Source: Rhodanobacteraceae bacterium ZG21-1 (GTDB taxonomy: Bacteria; Pseudomonadota; Gammaproteobacteria; Xanthomonadales; Rhodanobacteraceae). From it: 64,000 bases of DNA. The notes under the pieces are model-generated. The model was not told the DNA's origin. It ran no database searches and saw only the letters and a program-made list of their open reading frames with translations. The stretch is from the NCBI GenBank assembly GCA_021390615.1, contig JAJEJU010000022.1:62001-126000 (forward strand), in the 5' to 3' direction. The position numbers and the translations under genes were made by a program. Positions 32,081 through 39,204 of the stretch are shown piece by piece; within the stretch, counting starts at the first letter, position 1; each line of letters starts with the position of its first letter.

Positions 32081-32997
32081 TGCCATTCATCACTGGATCC
32101 GCCAACAGCCTTAGCGATGTGCTGACGGGCATTCAGAACGCATGCACGGCCAACGGCTGGACACTTAACGGGCAAGTGCTCTCGAAGGGGCCTTGTTATA
32201 TACAGCTCGCGATCAGCGGGCAGGATCTGCAGATGCTCGGTGGCACTGGCATCGACGGCAGCAACAATCTGACGACACCGGGGCCGCAGCCTGCGCGCCT
32301 TGGTGCGACTGCCGTCCCCGCGCCGTTGGTCTTTCCGTTGACTTACAACATCCACATACAGACCGCGCCTGATGAGGTGTACGTCTTTCTCAACTTCAGC
32401 GCGAACTGCTGGCAGTGGCTGGCGTTCGGCTGCTCGCCGGCAGTGGGACTGCCTGGCACCGGTAACTGGTATAGCGCGATCAGTTCGACAGGCTCACAGA
32501 CCAATGGTCTTTATCTAACTGCCATTAACACCGGCGGCTTCAGCAGTGGAGCATGTGTGAGCGGAGCGCTATTCGCACAATATGGAAGCTGGGTCAGCGG
32601 CTGGTGCGCGAACTCATATTTTCATCACGGCCTGGATGGCAATCAGTGGTCCAATCCCGAGGGGTTTCAATCCTATACCGTCGGCGATGTCGATGCGTGG
32701 GTGAATGCCATCCCCATGATGGGGCGGCTTCCGAATACTTGGAACGGCGAGGCCGTCTTGCTTCCGATCCTGCCCATCGCCAGGCGTCCGAGCAATAAAG
32801 TCTCGCTCGTCGGTCAGTTGGGGCATGCGCGCTATATCCGCAACGACAATCTCGCCGATGGCGCGATCATCACGTTGGGCAGCGATCGCTGGAAAACCTA
32901 TCCATGGGCGCAGAAGAACGCAGCCGTTCGCAACGGTGGTGGCGATATCACGCATTCCGGCACGTTCGGCGTCGCGCTTCGCTACGACGGTCCCTGA
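32080..32997 (+). CDS. Distal tail protein, related to the preceding gene
   Basis: A 305-residue protein beginning MPFITGSANSLSDVLTGIQN, echoing the start of its neighbour. It is rich in Gly, Trp and Tyr (NCWQWLAFGCSPAVGLPGTG; WVSGWCANSYFHHGLDG), typical of virion surface or tip proteins. Start and previous stop overlap by one base (TGATG). Exact role unknown. Confidence 0.62.
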   Translation: MPFITGSANSLSDVLTGIQNACTANGWTLNGQVLSKGPCYIQLAISGQDLQMLGGTGIDGSNNLTTPGPQPARLGATAVPAPLVFPLTYNIHIQTAPDEVYVFLNFSANCWQWLAFGCSPAVGLPGTGNWYSAISSTGSQTNGLYLTAINTGGFSSGACVSGALFAQYGSWVSGWCANSYFHHGLDGNQWSNPEGFQSYTVGDVDAWVNAIPMMGRLPNTWNGEAVLLPILPIARRPSNKVSLVGQLGHARYIRNDNLADGAIITLGSDRWKTYPWAQKNAAVRNGGGDITHSGTFGVALRYDGP

Positions 32998-32998
32998 T

Positions 32999-34711
32999 AT
33001 GGCAGTGCTTACTGGTCAATCCGTGATTCACCCGCAAGGAGGCATCGTCACGCTGGCGCTATCACCCGCGCTGCATGGCTTCAGCGTCGACTATTGGCCC
33101 ACGCACATCACGGCGGCGAGTCAAGCCTCGATCGCGCCTAGAGTCGTTTCCTTGCCCGTCAACGCGAACGGCCAGACGCATGCCGGCTATATCGCGCCGA
33201 GCTACCTACAGGACTATTACAACCGCGTGCACCTCTCGCCGACGTTGCTGGCGCTCGGGAACCTGCTCACGTCGCAAACGCGCTCTGTGCAAGTGTGGAA
33301 TGCCTATCTAGACCGGCCGCTGATTCTGACGGCGGTCGCAGCGCAGAACGCGGACGGTATTACCCTCGTCGGGCCGGCGGCGCTTCCGATCACATTCGCG
33401 CCGCTCCAGCAGCTCGGCTGGCAGGTAAACATCAATATCAACGGTTCGTCGATCGTCGATGCCACGCTGACATGGGAATTCGTCGGCGGTGCCGACAACG
33501 TCACGCTCACGATTACGGGCAATCGCACGATCGCTTGGACGGCCGCGCCGGACTGGAGCGGCGACGGCGTGCAGGAGGATCTGGAGTGGCTGACGGATGT
33601 CATGATTCCATGGAGCGCGGTCGAGCAACGCCGCCAACTTCGCATCGCACCGCGCCGCACGTTTACCTTTGATCTGTATTTGAACGACCAGACGCGCCGC
33701 GTAGTCGAGGCCATGCTGTTCAGCTGGTCATCCCGCGTCTGGGCATTGCCAATATGGCCGGACGGCCAGCTTCTGACGTCGTCGATCGTTAGCGGCGTGC
33801 AAGCGATTGACGTCAACACGACAGGGCGCGACTTCGTGGCCGGCGGCCTGGCGATCATCCTGGCGGACGCGGTCACGTATGAGCTGCTGGAAATCGACAC
33901 GATCGCTGCCGGTAGCCTGCAGCTAAAGCAGCCTGTGGTGAATGCCTGGGCGATGGGTAGCGCGCGCGTATACCCGTTGCGGCTCGCGCAGCTTCCGAGC
34001 TTCCCCGAGATCACGCGCAGCACGGACACGCTCAGCACCTGTAGTCCAAGCTTTCTCATCGTCGAGCCCTGCGACTGGCCAGCGAATCCGGGGACAGCCG
34101 TCTATCGCACTTTGCCCGTCCTGGAATGGCGGCCGAATGAGGTCATGGACCCGAAGGCGACCTATAACCGATTGATCACCACGACGGATCCGGGCACCGG
34201 TATGTTTGCGGTCGATGACACCGCCGGCCTTGGCTTGCCGTCGATGTCGCATCGGATGCTGCTGGCCGATTTGAACGATCGCGCGGCCTATCGATCGATG
34301 CTGTATTTCTTGGCCGGCCGCTTGTCGGTGATGTGGGTGCCGACCTGGAATCAAGACCTTTTGCTGGATGCTTCAGCGCAGACTGGCGCGCAGACAATCA
34401 CGGTGGAATGGACCGGCTACACGCGCTTTCTGCTGAATCAGCCGGGCCGGCAGGATATTCGCATCGAGCTGTTCGACGGCACAGTGCGCTATCGGCGCAT
34501 CACGGCATCGATAGAGATCAGCAGCGCCCAGGAGCAACTGGCGCTCGATACACCGATCGATCTGGCGCTCGATCCCACGAAGATCCGCGCGATCAGCTAT
34601 ATGACGACGTGCCGGCTCGACATCGACAAAGTGCGCATCACGCACGTGCAAGATGCCGATGGCTATGCGTTCTCCGATCTTTCCTGGCGGGCCGACGCAC
34701 ATGCCGTTTAA
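32999..34711 (+). CDS. Large tail tip protein
   Basis: A 570-residue protein from ATG 32999, whose start lies two bases after the previous stop codon. It is beta-rich with repeated aromatic and Thr-rich strands (HGFSVDYWPTHITAASQASI; RRTFTFDLYLNDQTRRVVEA; SRVWALPIWPDGQLL). Order before a DUF2163-like gene is shared with other transposable siphoviruses, where this protein belongs to the tail tip. No domain with known chemistry is visible. Confidence 0.65.
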   Translation: MAVLTGQSVIHPQGGIVTLALSPALHGFSVDYWPTHITAASQASIAPRVVSLPVNANGQTHAGYIAPSYLQDYYNRVHLSPTLLALGNLLTSQTRSVQVWNAYLDRPLILTAVAAQNADGITLVGPAALPITFAPLQQLGWQVNININGSSIVDATLTWEFVGGADNVTLTITGNRTIAWTAAPDWSGDGVQEDLEWLTDVMIPWSAVEQRRQLRIAPRRTFTFDLYLNDQTRRVVEAMLFSWSSRVWALPIWPDGQLLTSSIVSGVQAIDVNTTGRDFVAGGLAIILADAVTYELLEIDTIAAGSLQLKQPVVNAWAMGSARVYPLRLAQLPSFPEITRSTDTLSTCSPSFLIVEPCDWPANPGTAVYRTLPVLEWRPNEVMDPKATYNRLITTTDPGTGMFAVDDTAGLGLPSMSHRMLLADLNDRAAYRSMLYFLAGRLSVMWVPTWNQDLLLDASAQTGAQTITVEWTGYTRFLLNQPGRQDIRIELFDGTVRYRRITASIEISSAQEQLALDTPIDLALDPTKIRAISYMTTCRLDIDKVRITHVQDADGYAFSDLSWRADAHAV

Positions 34712-35510
34712 CGACTTCGAAAATTCGCCTTACGCTGGCAAGCCTATCCGTCTTTTCGATTTCTGGCGGCAGACCAAGCACTGGTGTTACACCACGGCCG
34801 ATCGGCCGATCGCGTGGCAAGGGCAGACGTTCATGCCGGCCGCGATCGATATGGATTCGATCAAGGTCAACAGCGAAATGCAGCAGATGACGCGCACGAT
34901 CACCGCGCCGCGCGACATTGCGGTAGCAGATCAGTACCGCATTTCGCCGCCGATGGACTCGGTGCAGCTGCGCGTCTGGATGATCCATTACGGCGACACG
35001 CAAGCAGTCACCGAATGGGTCGGTCGCGTGATCCAGGCTAAGTGGCAAGGCAGCAAAGTCGCGATTTCGGGCAATCCATTCTTTGCGTCCTACCGTCAAA
35101 CTGGCTTGCGTCTGCGCTGGTGCCGTCAATGCCCCTATGCACTTTACGGCCCCGGCTGCGGTGTGGATCAACAGGCGCACCGCGTCAATGCCATTCTGAG
35201 CGGCGTCAATAAGTTCACGCTGACGGCGGATGCCTTTGCCTCATTGCCCGATGGGCGCTTCGCCGGTGGCTATCTGGAATGGGTCGACAACGACGGCCTG
35301 ATCGATCGTCGCTCGATCGACGCGCACACTGGCACGACGATCACCGTCGCCGCCGGCAGCCCTGATTTCGTCAATGGCCTGGCGATCAGCGCATACCCCG
35401 GCTGCAACCATACCATTGCCGATTGCCAGTATTTCATGAACCTGCCCGACTACGGCGGCGCGCCAAACATCCCCACCCAAAACCCTGTCGATGGGAGCAT
35501 CGTTTTCTAA
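34701..35510 (+). CDS. DUF2163-like tail tip protein
   Basis: A 269-residue protein resembling the DUF2163/BR0599 tail family of gene-transfer agents and siphoviruses. A Cys cluster is visible (WCRQCPYALYGPGCGVDQQA, later GCNHTIADCQYF), which in related tail proteins binds a metal or Fe-S centre. It overlaps the previous gene by 11 bases and the next by one. Confidence 0.75.
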   Translation: MPFNDFENSPYAGKPIRLFDFWRQTKHWCYTTADRPIAWQGQTFMPAAIDMDSIKVNSEMQQMTRTITAPRDIAVADQYRISPPMDSVQLRVWMIHYGDTQAVTEWVGRVIQAKWQGSKVAISGNPFFASYRQTGLRLRWCRQCPYALYGPGCGVDQQAHRVNAILSGVNKFTLTADAFASLPDGRFAGGYLEWVDNDGLIDRRSIDAHTGTTITVAAGSPDFVNGLAISAYPGCNHTIADCQYFMNLPDYGGAPNIPTQNPVDGSIVF

Positions 35511-35734
35511 TGCAGTACGTGATCATGATCATCATCCAGATCGTGATGATGATAATTCAGTGGGCCATGTCGCCGAGGCCGAAGGGCGCGAAGCCCGACA
35601 GCAATCTGGACGTGACCCCGGTGCAGTCGGGCGCGCCCATGATCGTCATCTTTGGCGACGTCAACGTCGACCCTGTGACGCTCTGGTATGGCAATCCGAT
35701 GTCGAAGCCGATCATGTCAGGCGGCAAGAAATGA
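35510..35734 (+). CDS. Small membrane-type tail assembly protein
   Basis: A 74-residue protein with a hydrophobic N-terminus (YVIMIIIQIVMMIIQWAM) followed by SPRPKGAKPDSNLDVTPVQS and GAPMIVIFGDVNV. Proteins with this layout occur just before the hub gene in several siphoviruses. Starts on the last base of the previous stop (TAATG). Confidence 0.6.
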   Translation: MQYVIMIIIQIVMMIIQWAMSPRPKGAKPDSNLDVTPVQSGAPMIVIFGDVNVDPVTLWYGNPMSKPIMSGGKK

Positions 35735-35958
35735 GCGCGCTTATCACTATGCGCCATGCGCGTGCGGCGAGCCTGAGCGGCCGACCGGTGATCTGCGCAC
35801 CTGGTGTGCGCGCGTGGTGCGATCGGCACGGCATCGACTTGCGCACCTTTTGCTCGCATGGGTTGCCTATCGAGCAATTCGAAGCGCTCGACGATGCCTT
35901 CGCGCAGCGCATGGTGGCGATCGCTCGCGCCGAAGCGGAGGGCGCCAGCCATGGGTAA
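35731..35958 (+). CDS. Small tail-module protein
   Basis: A 75-residue protein (MRHARAASLSGRPVICAPGV, DRHGIDLRTFCSHGLPIEQF), ATGA-coupled to its upstream neighbour and overlapping the hub gene. It resembles the short proteins placed before tail hub genes in B3-like phages. Function unknown. Confidence 0.6.
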   Translation: MSALITMRHARAASLSGRPVICAPGVRAWCDRHGIDLRTFCSHGLPIEQFEALDDAFAQRMVAIARAEAEGASHG

Positions 35959-38098
35959 GAGCAAGAAAGCCACTGTCGGCTATCGCTATTACCTGGACTG
36001 GTTCTTTGGTGTTGCGCACGCGATTGACGAACTGGTGACGGTTTACGTCGACAAGAAGGTCGCTTGGCAAGGCAGCCAGACATCGAGCGGACAGATCTCG
36101 ATCAATGCACCTAGCCTGCTTGGCGGTGATAAATACGAGGGTGGTGTTGTTGGCGCGCTCGACGTTTGCTTCGGCGAGGCGACTCAAGTCGCTAACGACT
36201 ATCTCGTGTCCAAGATTCCCGGCACGCCACAGCCGGCATATCGCAATCGCGCGACGCTCGTTTGGCGTGGCGGTCAGACCGGCGCGAATTCGCGCTCACC
36301 GCGCCAGTGGTCCGTTCGCGTCCGGCGCGCGCTCAATGGCTGGTATGGCCCCGTGTGGTATCCGTCGGCAGTCGTGATTCCGATGGATGGCGGCATCAAA
36401 GCGATGAACCCGGCACACATCGTCTACGAAGCGATCACCAATCCGTTTTGGGGTGCCGGCAATGATCCGTCGTTGCTGGACTTGGATAGCTTCAAAGCTT
36501 CGGCTGACCAGCTTGTCACTGAAGGTTTTGGTCTATGCGTGCAGTACGACCAGCAGACATCCGTCGAGGATTTCATACAGAAAATCTGCGATCACGTCGG
36601 AGCGGTATGCCTGCCCAATCGCACGACGGGGCTGACTGAGTTCAATCTGATCCGGGATAACTACGACGTATCGCAGCTGCCTGTGCTCGGGCCTGACGAC
36701 GTGCTGGAGTTCATATCGTACGAAGTAAGCACGTCGACTGACGCCGTCAACGAGCTGACCGTAGTTTGGCATGACCCGATCAGCGATGACGATGACGTCG
36801 TGACACTACAGGCACTCGGCGCCGTGCAGGGTCAAGGCGGTGTAACGTCGGATTCAACTAACTATGCGTGGCTACCAACCGCAGCCCTTGCCGCGCGCGT
36901 CTGTCAGCGTGATCTGCGCATGCGCACTGTTCCGCTCGGACGTCTGCAGGCGAAGTTCACCAGGCGCGCGTCTAGCCTGATTGGTGGCGGCCTGTTCTTG
37001 TTCAATTGGCCTGATCTCGGACTGCAGAACGAAGTGATGCGTATCGGCGATATGGATTACGGCACTTTGCAGGATGGAAGCATCACGATCGCCTCAATCA
37101 CGGACGTCTATTCGCTGCCGGATCAGGTCTATCTGGCCGAGCAGCCTAGCGGCTGGGCGCCGCCTGATCCGACGCCATTACCAAGCCCGGCCCATTTCGC
37201 GATGGAGGCGCCATACCGCGACCTTGTGCAGATCAAAGACACTGCCTCGGCGCAGGCGTTGCCTGCCGTCGCCGGCTATATCGGCGATATCGCCGCACTG
37301 CCTACGACCATGTCGACGAACTTCGACTTATGGACGCGCCTTTCTGGCGGCGCATTCTCGAAAGTTGGCGAGGGCAATTGGTGCCCGAATGCCATCACGG
37401 TGTCGCAGGTCTCTGAATCGCAGAAGGCGTTCGCTTTGACGGGCGGCATTAGCCTCGACCTGGTGGACATTGGCAGCGCGGCGATCATCGACGACGAGAT
37501 CGTGCGTGTAGATGCGCTGGATCCGATTTCAGGCGTTGCGACATTCGGGCGTGGCTGCTGCGATACGCTGCCAGCGGAGCACGCTGCCGGCGCTATGGTG
37601 TGGTTCTACGACCAGTTTTTCGCGGGCGATCCGAGTCAATACACGCTCGGCGAAACCGTCGAAGCACGCGCACTTACTGTGACATCACAAGCGACGCTCG
37701 ATATCAGCCTTGCGCCAACAGATACAGTCACGATCGCTGGCCGCGCGGCGCTTCCATATCCACCCGGCAACGTGCAGATCAATGGCGCATCGCCCTGGGG
37801 GCAGCCGGCCATCACGGGTCAGATTCAGCTGAGCTGGTCCCATCGTGATCGCCTGCTGCAGGATGATCAGCTGATCGACACGACTCAGTCGAGCATCGGT
37901 CCTGAGCCGAACACGGTCTATAACTTCCGCATCTACGACAGCGGTCATAATCTCGTCGCGACGCAAGCCGGCTTGAGCGGTACGTCAGCTACCTACACCC
38001 CGGCGACGGACGGTCTGTATTACCTGCAGCTCGAATCGGAGCGCGACGGCCTTGTCAGCCTGCAGAAATATCAGCTCAGCGTCACGTTTTCGGCGTGA
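35951..38098 (+). CDS. Central tail hub / tip attachment protein
   Basis: A 715-residue protein from ATG 35951. Residues 1-200 contain the start typical of gpJ-like hubs (VGYRYYLDWFFGVAHAIDEL). The middle carries the tail-hub beta domains (YDQQTSVEDFIQKICDHVGA; NELTVVWHDPISDDDD). The C-terminus, about 600-715, has Ig/fibronectin-like strands (IQLSWSHRDRLLQDDQLI; YNFRIYDSGHNLVATQAGLS; YYLQLESERDGLVS), a likely receptor-contact part. No separate tail-fibre gene follows. Confidence 0.8.
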   Translation: MGKSKKATVGYRYYLDWFFGVAHAIDELVTVYVDKKVAWQGSQTSSGQISINAPSLLGGDKYEGGVVGALDVCFGEATQVANDYLVSKIPGTPQPAYRNRATLVWRGGQTGANSRSPRQWSVRVRRALNGWYGPVWYPSAVVIPMDGGIKAMNPAHIVYEAITNPFWGAGNDPSLLDLDSFKASADQLVTEGFGLCVQYDQQTSVEDFIQKICDHVGAVCLPNRTTGLTEFNLIRDNYDVSQLPVLGPDDVLEFISYEVSTSTDAVNELTVVWHDPISDDDDVVTLQALGAVQGQGGVTSDSTNYAWLPTAALAARVCQRDLRMRTVPLGRLQAKFTRRASSLIGGGLFLFNWPDLGLQNEVMRIGDMDYGTLQDGSITIASITDVYSLPDQVYLAEQPSGWAPPDPTPLPSPAHFAMEAPYRDLVQIKDTASAQALPAVAGYIGDIAALPTTMSTNFDLWTRLSGGAFSKVGEGNWCPNAITVSQVSESQKAFALTGGISLDLVDIGSAAIIDDEIVRVDALDPISGVATFGRGCCDTLPAEHAAGAMVWFYDQFFAGDPSQYTLGETVEARALTVTSQATLDISLAPTDTVTIAGRAALPYPPGNVQINGASPWGQPAITGQIQLSWSHRDRLLQDDQLIDTTQSSIGPEPNTVYNFRIYDSGHNLVATQAGLSGTSATYTPATDGLYYLQLESERDGLVSLQKYQLSVTFSA

Positions 38099-38126
38099 GG
38101 TTCATGGGTTGACGGGAGGCACTTGT

Positions 38127-38192
38127 ATGTCTCGCTTCGTCGTGGTGTACTTCATGCCGCTGCTGAATAAGCAGCTCTTTTCTGCCGTATAG
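38127..38192 (+). CDS. Possible 21-residue leader peptide
   Basis: GGGAGG at 38114-38119 lies seven bases before ATG 38127. The frame encodes MSRFVVVYFMPLLNKQLFSA plus Val and stops at a TAG that lies in the loop of the hairpin at 38182-38196. The start resembles that of the gene at 38298 (ATGTCT-n3-TTCGT; MSRFV versus MSKFV), so it may be a decayed duplicate or a regulatory leader. Confidence 0.4.
   Translation: MSRFVVVYFMPLLNKQLFSAV
38160..38174 (+). repeat. Hairpin unit 0, divergent (CTGCTGAATAAGCAG)
   Basis: A 5-bp stem with 5-base loop. Relative to unit 1 the closing pair changes from C-G to T-A on both sides, so pairing is kept. It matches the first 18 bases of the I-F stem-loop region (CTGCCGTATAGGCAGCTA) at 14 of 18 positions. 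Confidence 0.5.
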
Positions 38193-38196
38193 GCAG
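38182..38196 (+). repeat. Hairpin unit 1, identical to the type I-F CRISPR repeat stem-loop
   Basis: CTGCCGTATAGGCAG, followed by CT, is exactly the stem-loop core of the type I-F repeat cut by Cas6f (Csy4), as I recall from the P. aeruginosa repeat. Flanks differ from a full 28-base repeat: CTTTT instead of GTTCA before it and CTCAAAGA instead of CTAAGAAA after it. Confidence 0.8.
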
Positions 38197-38230
38197 CTCA
38201 AAGATGGTGTTTAAGCACAAACAGCATTTA

Positions 38231-38245
38231 CTGCCGCCTAGGCAG
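38231..38245 (+). repeat. Hairpin unit 2 (CTGCCGCCTAGGCAG)
   Basis: Same 5-bp CTGCC/GGCAG stem and G at the first loop position; the loop is GCCTA. It is 34 bases after unit 1. Confidence 0.75.
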
Positions 38246-38263
38246 ATCTTCAAACCCCTCACA

Positions 38264-38278
38264 CTGCCGCAGAGGCAG
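38264..38278 (+). repeat. Hairpin unit 3 (CTGCCGCAGAGGCAG)
   Basis: Same stem with loop GCAGA. It is preceded by ACA and lies 18 bases after unit 2. It ends about seven bases before the AGGAG of the gene at 38298, so protein binding or RNA cleavage here would affect that gene's translation. Confidence 0.75.
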
Positions 38279-38297
38279 ACCAGTCAGGAGAATTGCC

Positions 38298-38570
38298 ATG
38301 TCTAAGTTCGTTCGTTTTTTCGGCGGCTGCTTTCTCGCCGGCAAAGCCGTTGCTGTCTATAAGATCGCCTCGGGCTATTTGCTTCGTGCAGAGACCAGTG
38401 GCGGCAATCGTGTCCGCTATTTCACCGGTGAGGACTGGTTCATTGTCGGCGATATGCACATGACCGATGAGGAATTCCGGGCTTTTTCAGAAGCGAATGA
38501 GAGCAAGCAGGACGTAAACAGCACGGTGCGCGCCCTGCGGCTGCTCGGCTATCCGCTCAATCTGGACTGA
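38298..38570 (+). CDS. Small orphan protein downstream of CRISPR-repeat-like hairpins; anti-CRISPR candidate
   Basis: A 90-residue protein with AGGAG eight bases before ATG 38298. It starts MSKFVRFFGGCFLAGKAVAV, continues with beta strands (YKIASGYLLRAETSGGNRVR, YFTGEDWFIVGDMHM) and ends with an acidic helix (TDEEFRAFSEANESKQDVNS). No known family is recognised. Small size, end-of-prophage position, hairpins in its leader and an HTH gene directly downstream are the usual marks of acr genes, but nothing in the sequence proves it. Could also be a superinfection-exclusion or regulatory protein. Confidence 0.65.
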   Translation: MSKFVRFFGGCFLAGKAVAVYKIASGYLLRAETSGGNRVRYFTGEDWFIVGDMHMTDEEFRAFSEANESKQDVNSTVRALRLLGYPLNLD

Positions 38571-38572
38571 AT

Positions 38573-39016
38573 GTGTACGAGGTAACGCTAAATGGCCGTG
38601 TCATAGCCCAAGGCGCCTGGGCGCCCCTGGCCCAGGCGGCATGGAATAGGGCCAGCCGTGATCGCGACAGCATCCTAAATGGTGGCGTCGCTGAACTATG
38701 GCGCGATGGCGCACTGGTAGCTCGCGTCCAGCCTTCCGCCCATGGTCACCCATGGCCCGATCATGCAGTGCCTGCCTGCGACATGCGCGACATCCTTAAG
38801 GCTGTCCTGATTCTGCTGCGGGATGATGGCTGGGACGCCCGCGAGATAGCCCAGGCCATGTCAGATGCCGGTTTGTCGACTACTCGGGCGCGGATCGACG
38901 CACTGCGAGGGTCTACTCAGGGGAAGCGCACGGAGGTGATACCGGCTGAGCTGGTCGTATTGCTTTACGCGGTGCTCTCGAAGTACAAGACCAGGTCGCC
39001 GCCAGTGGCTCAGTGA
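38573..39016 (+). CDS. HTH-containing protein, aca-like partner of the upstream gene
   Basis: A 147-residue protein from GTG 38573, two bases after the upstream stop. Residues 1-55 form an unknown beta-type unit (YEVTLNGRVIAQGAWAPLAQ; GGVAELWRDGALVARVQPS). Residues 63-140 look like an XRE-type HTH: DILKAVLILLRDDG, WDAREIAQAMSDAGLS, TTRARIDALRGS, then the trailing IPAELVVLLYAVLSKYK. Anti-CRISPR-associated (Aca) repressors have this position and bind inverted repeats in the operon leader. The terminator at 39028 closes the operon. Confidence 0.6.
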   Translation: MYEVTLNGRVIAQGAWAPLAQAAWNRASRDRDSILNGGVAELWRDGALVARVQPSAHGHPWPDHAVPACDMRDILKAVLILLRDDGWDAREIAQAMSDAGLSTTRARIDALRGSTQGKRTEVIPAELVVLLYAVLSKYKTRSPPVAQ

Positions 39017-39027
39017 CCACCATTGAA

Positions 39028-39048
39028 GGGGGCTTTAGCCCCCTTTTT
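39028..39048 (+). terminator. Rho-independent terminator of the late operon
   Basis: GGGGGC-TTTA-GCCCCC followed by TTTTT, 12 bases after the HTH-gene stop and 26 bases before the first right-end binding site. Confidence 0.9.
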
Positions 39049-39073
39049 ATTGCCCGAAACGGCCTGTCATGCT

Positions 39074-39122
39074 ATTTCGCAAACCAAGTGTCCCAATTTC
39101 GCAAACCAAGTGTCCGCTTACA
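39074..39122. repeat. Prophage right end with two transposase end-binding sites
   Basis: Two tandem copies of ATTTCGCAAACCAAGTGTCC at 39074-39093 and 39096-39115, inverted relative to the left-end sites and 22 bases apart. The prophage ends with CA at 39121-39122. Confidence 0.85.
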
Positions 39123-39130
39123 CGAAATCC
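39123..39130. repeat. Target-site duplication, right copy (CGAAATCC)
   Basis: Identical to bases 55-62 and directly after the terminal CA of the prophage. Confidence 0.8.
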
Positions 39131-39204
39131 AGCTGGCCCACCCCGAGGCCCCGTTCGGTGCTTTCTACGAGGATCTGCTGGCCGAGGAGGCCTGCCTTGA
39201 CTGA
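39123..39204 (+). pseudogene. 3' part of the host gene cut by the prophage
   Basis: Continues the frame of 2-62: EIQLAHPEAPFGAFYEDLLA, then EEACLD and TGA at 39202-39204. A 63-codon frame reading into it from 39013 crosses the phage terminator and has no ribosome site, so this part is probably not translated. Confidence 0.65.

Larger units (their letters stand above)
63..39122 (+). mobile_element. Complete Mu-type transposable prophage with siphovirus-like tail genes
   Basis: The element begins TGTTAGGGGACACATGGTTTG and ends with the inverse of TGTAAGCGGACACTTGGTTTG. It is flanked by an 8-base direct repeat and interrupts a host gene. Gene order follows Mu: repressor, Ner, MuA, MuB, Gam-like, gp16, Mor, lysis, gp27/gp28/gp29/gp30-like head genes, gpG, protease/scaffold, capsid. 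The tail block has a tube protein, frameshifted chaperones and a long tape measure but no sheath or baseplate genes of contractile type, which points to a B3/D3112-like siphovirus. All core modules appear intact, so the prophage may be inducible (inference). Confidence 0.95.

Noticed and set aside
38160-38278. A true CRISPR array
   Set aside because: The hairpins are unevenly spaced, flanks outside the stem-loop are not conserved, no spacer-sized regular units exist, and no cas gene lies in the window.
39013-39204. A 63-codon frame bridging the prophage end and host gene
   Set aside because: It begins before the phage terminator, lacks a ribosome site, and encodes the terminator and end-binding sites. 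The host part is a gene remnant.
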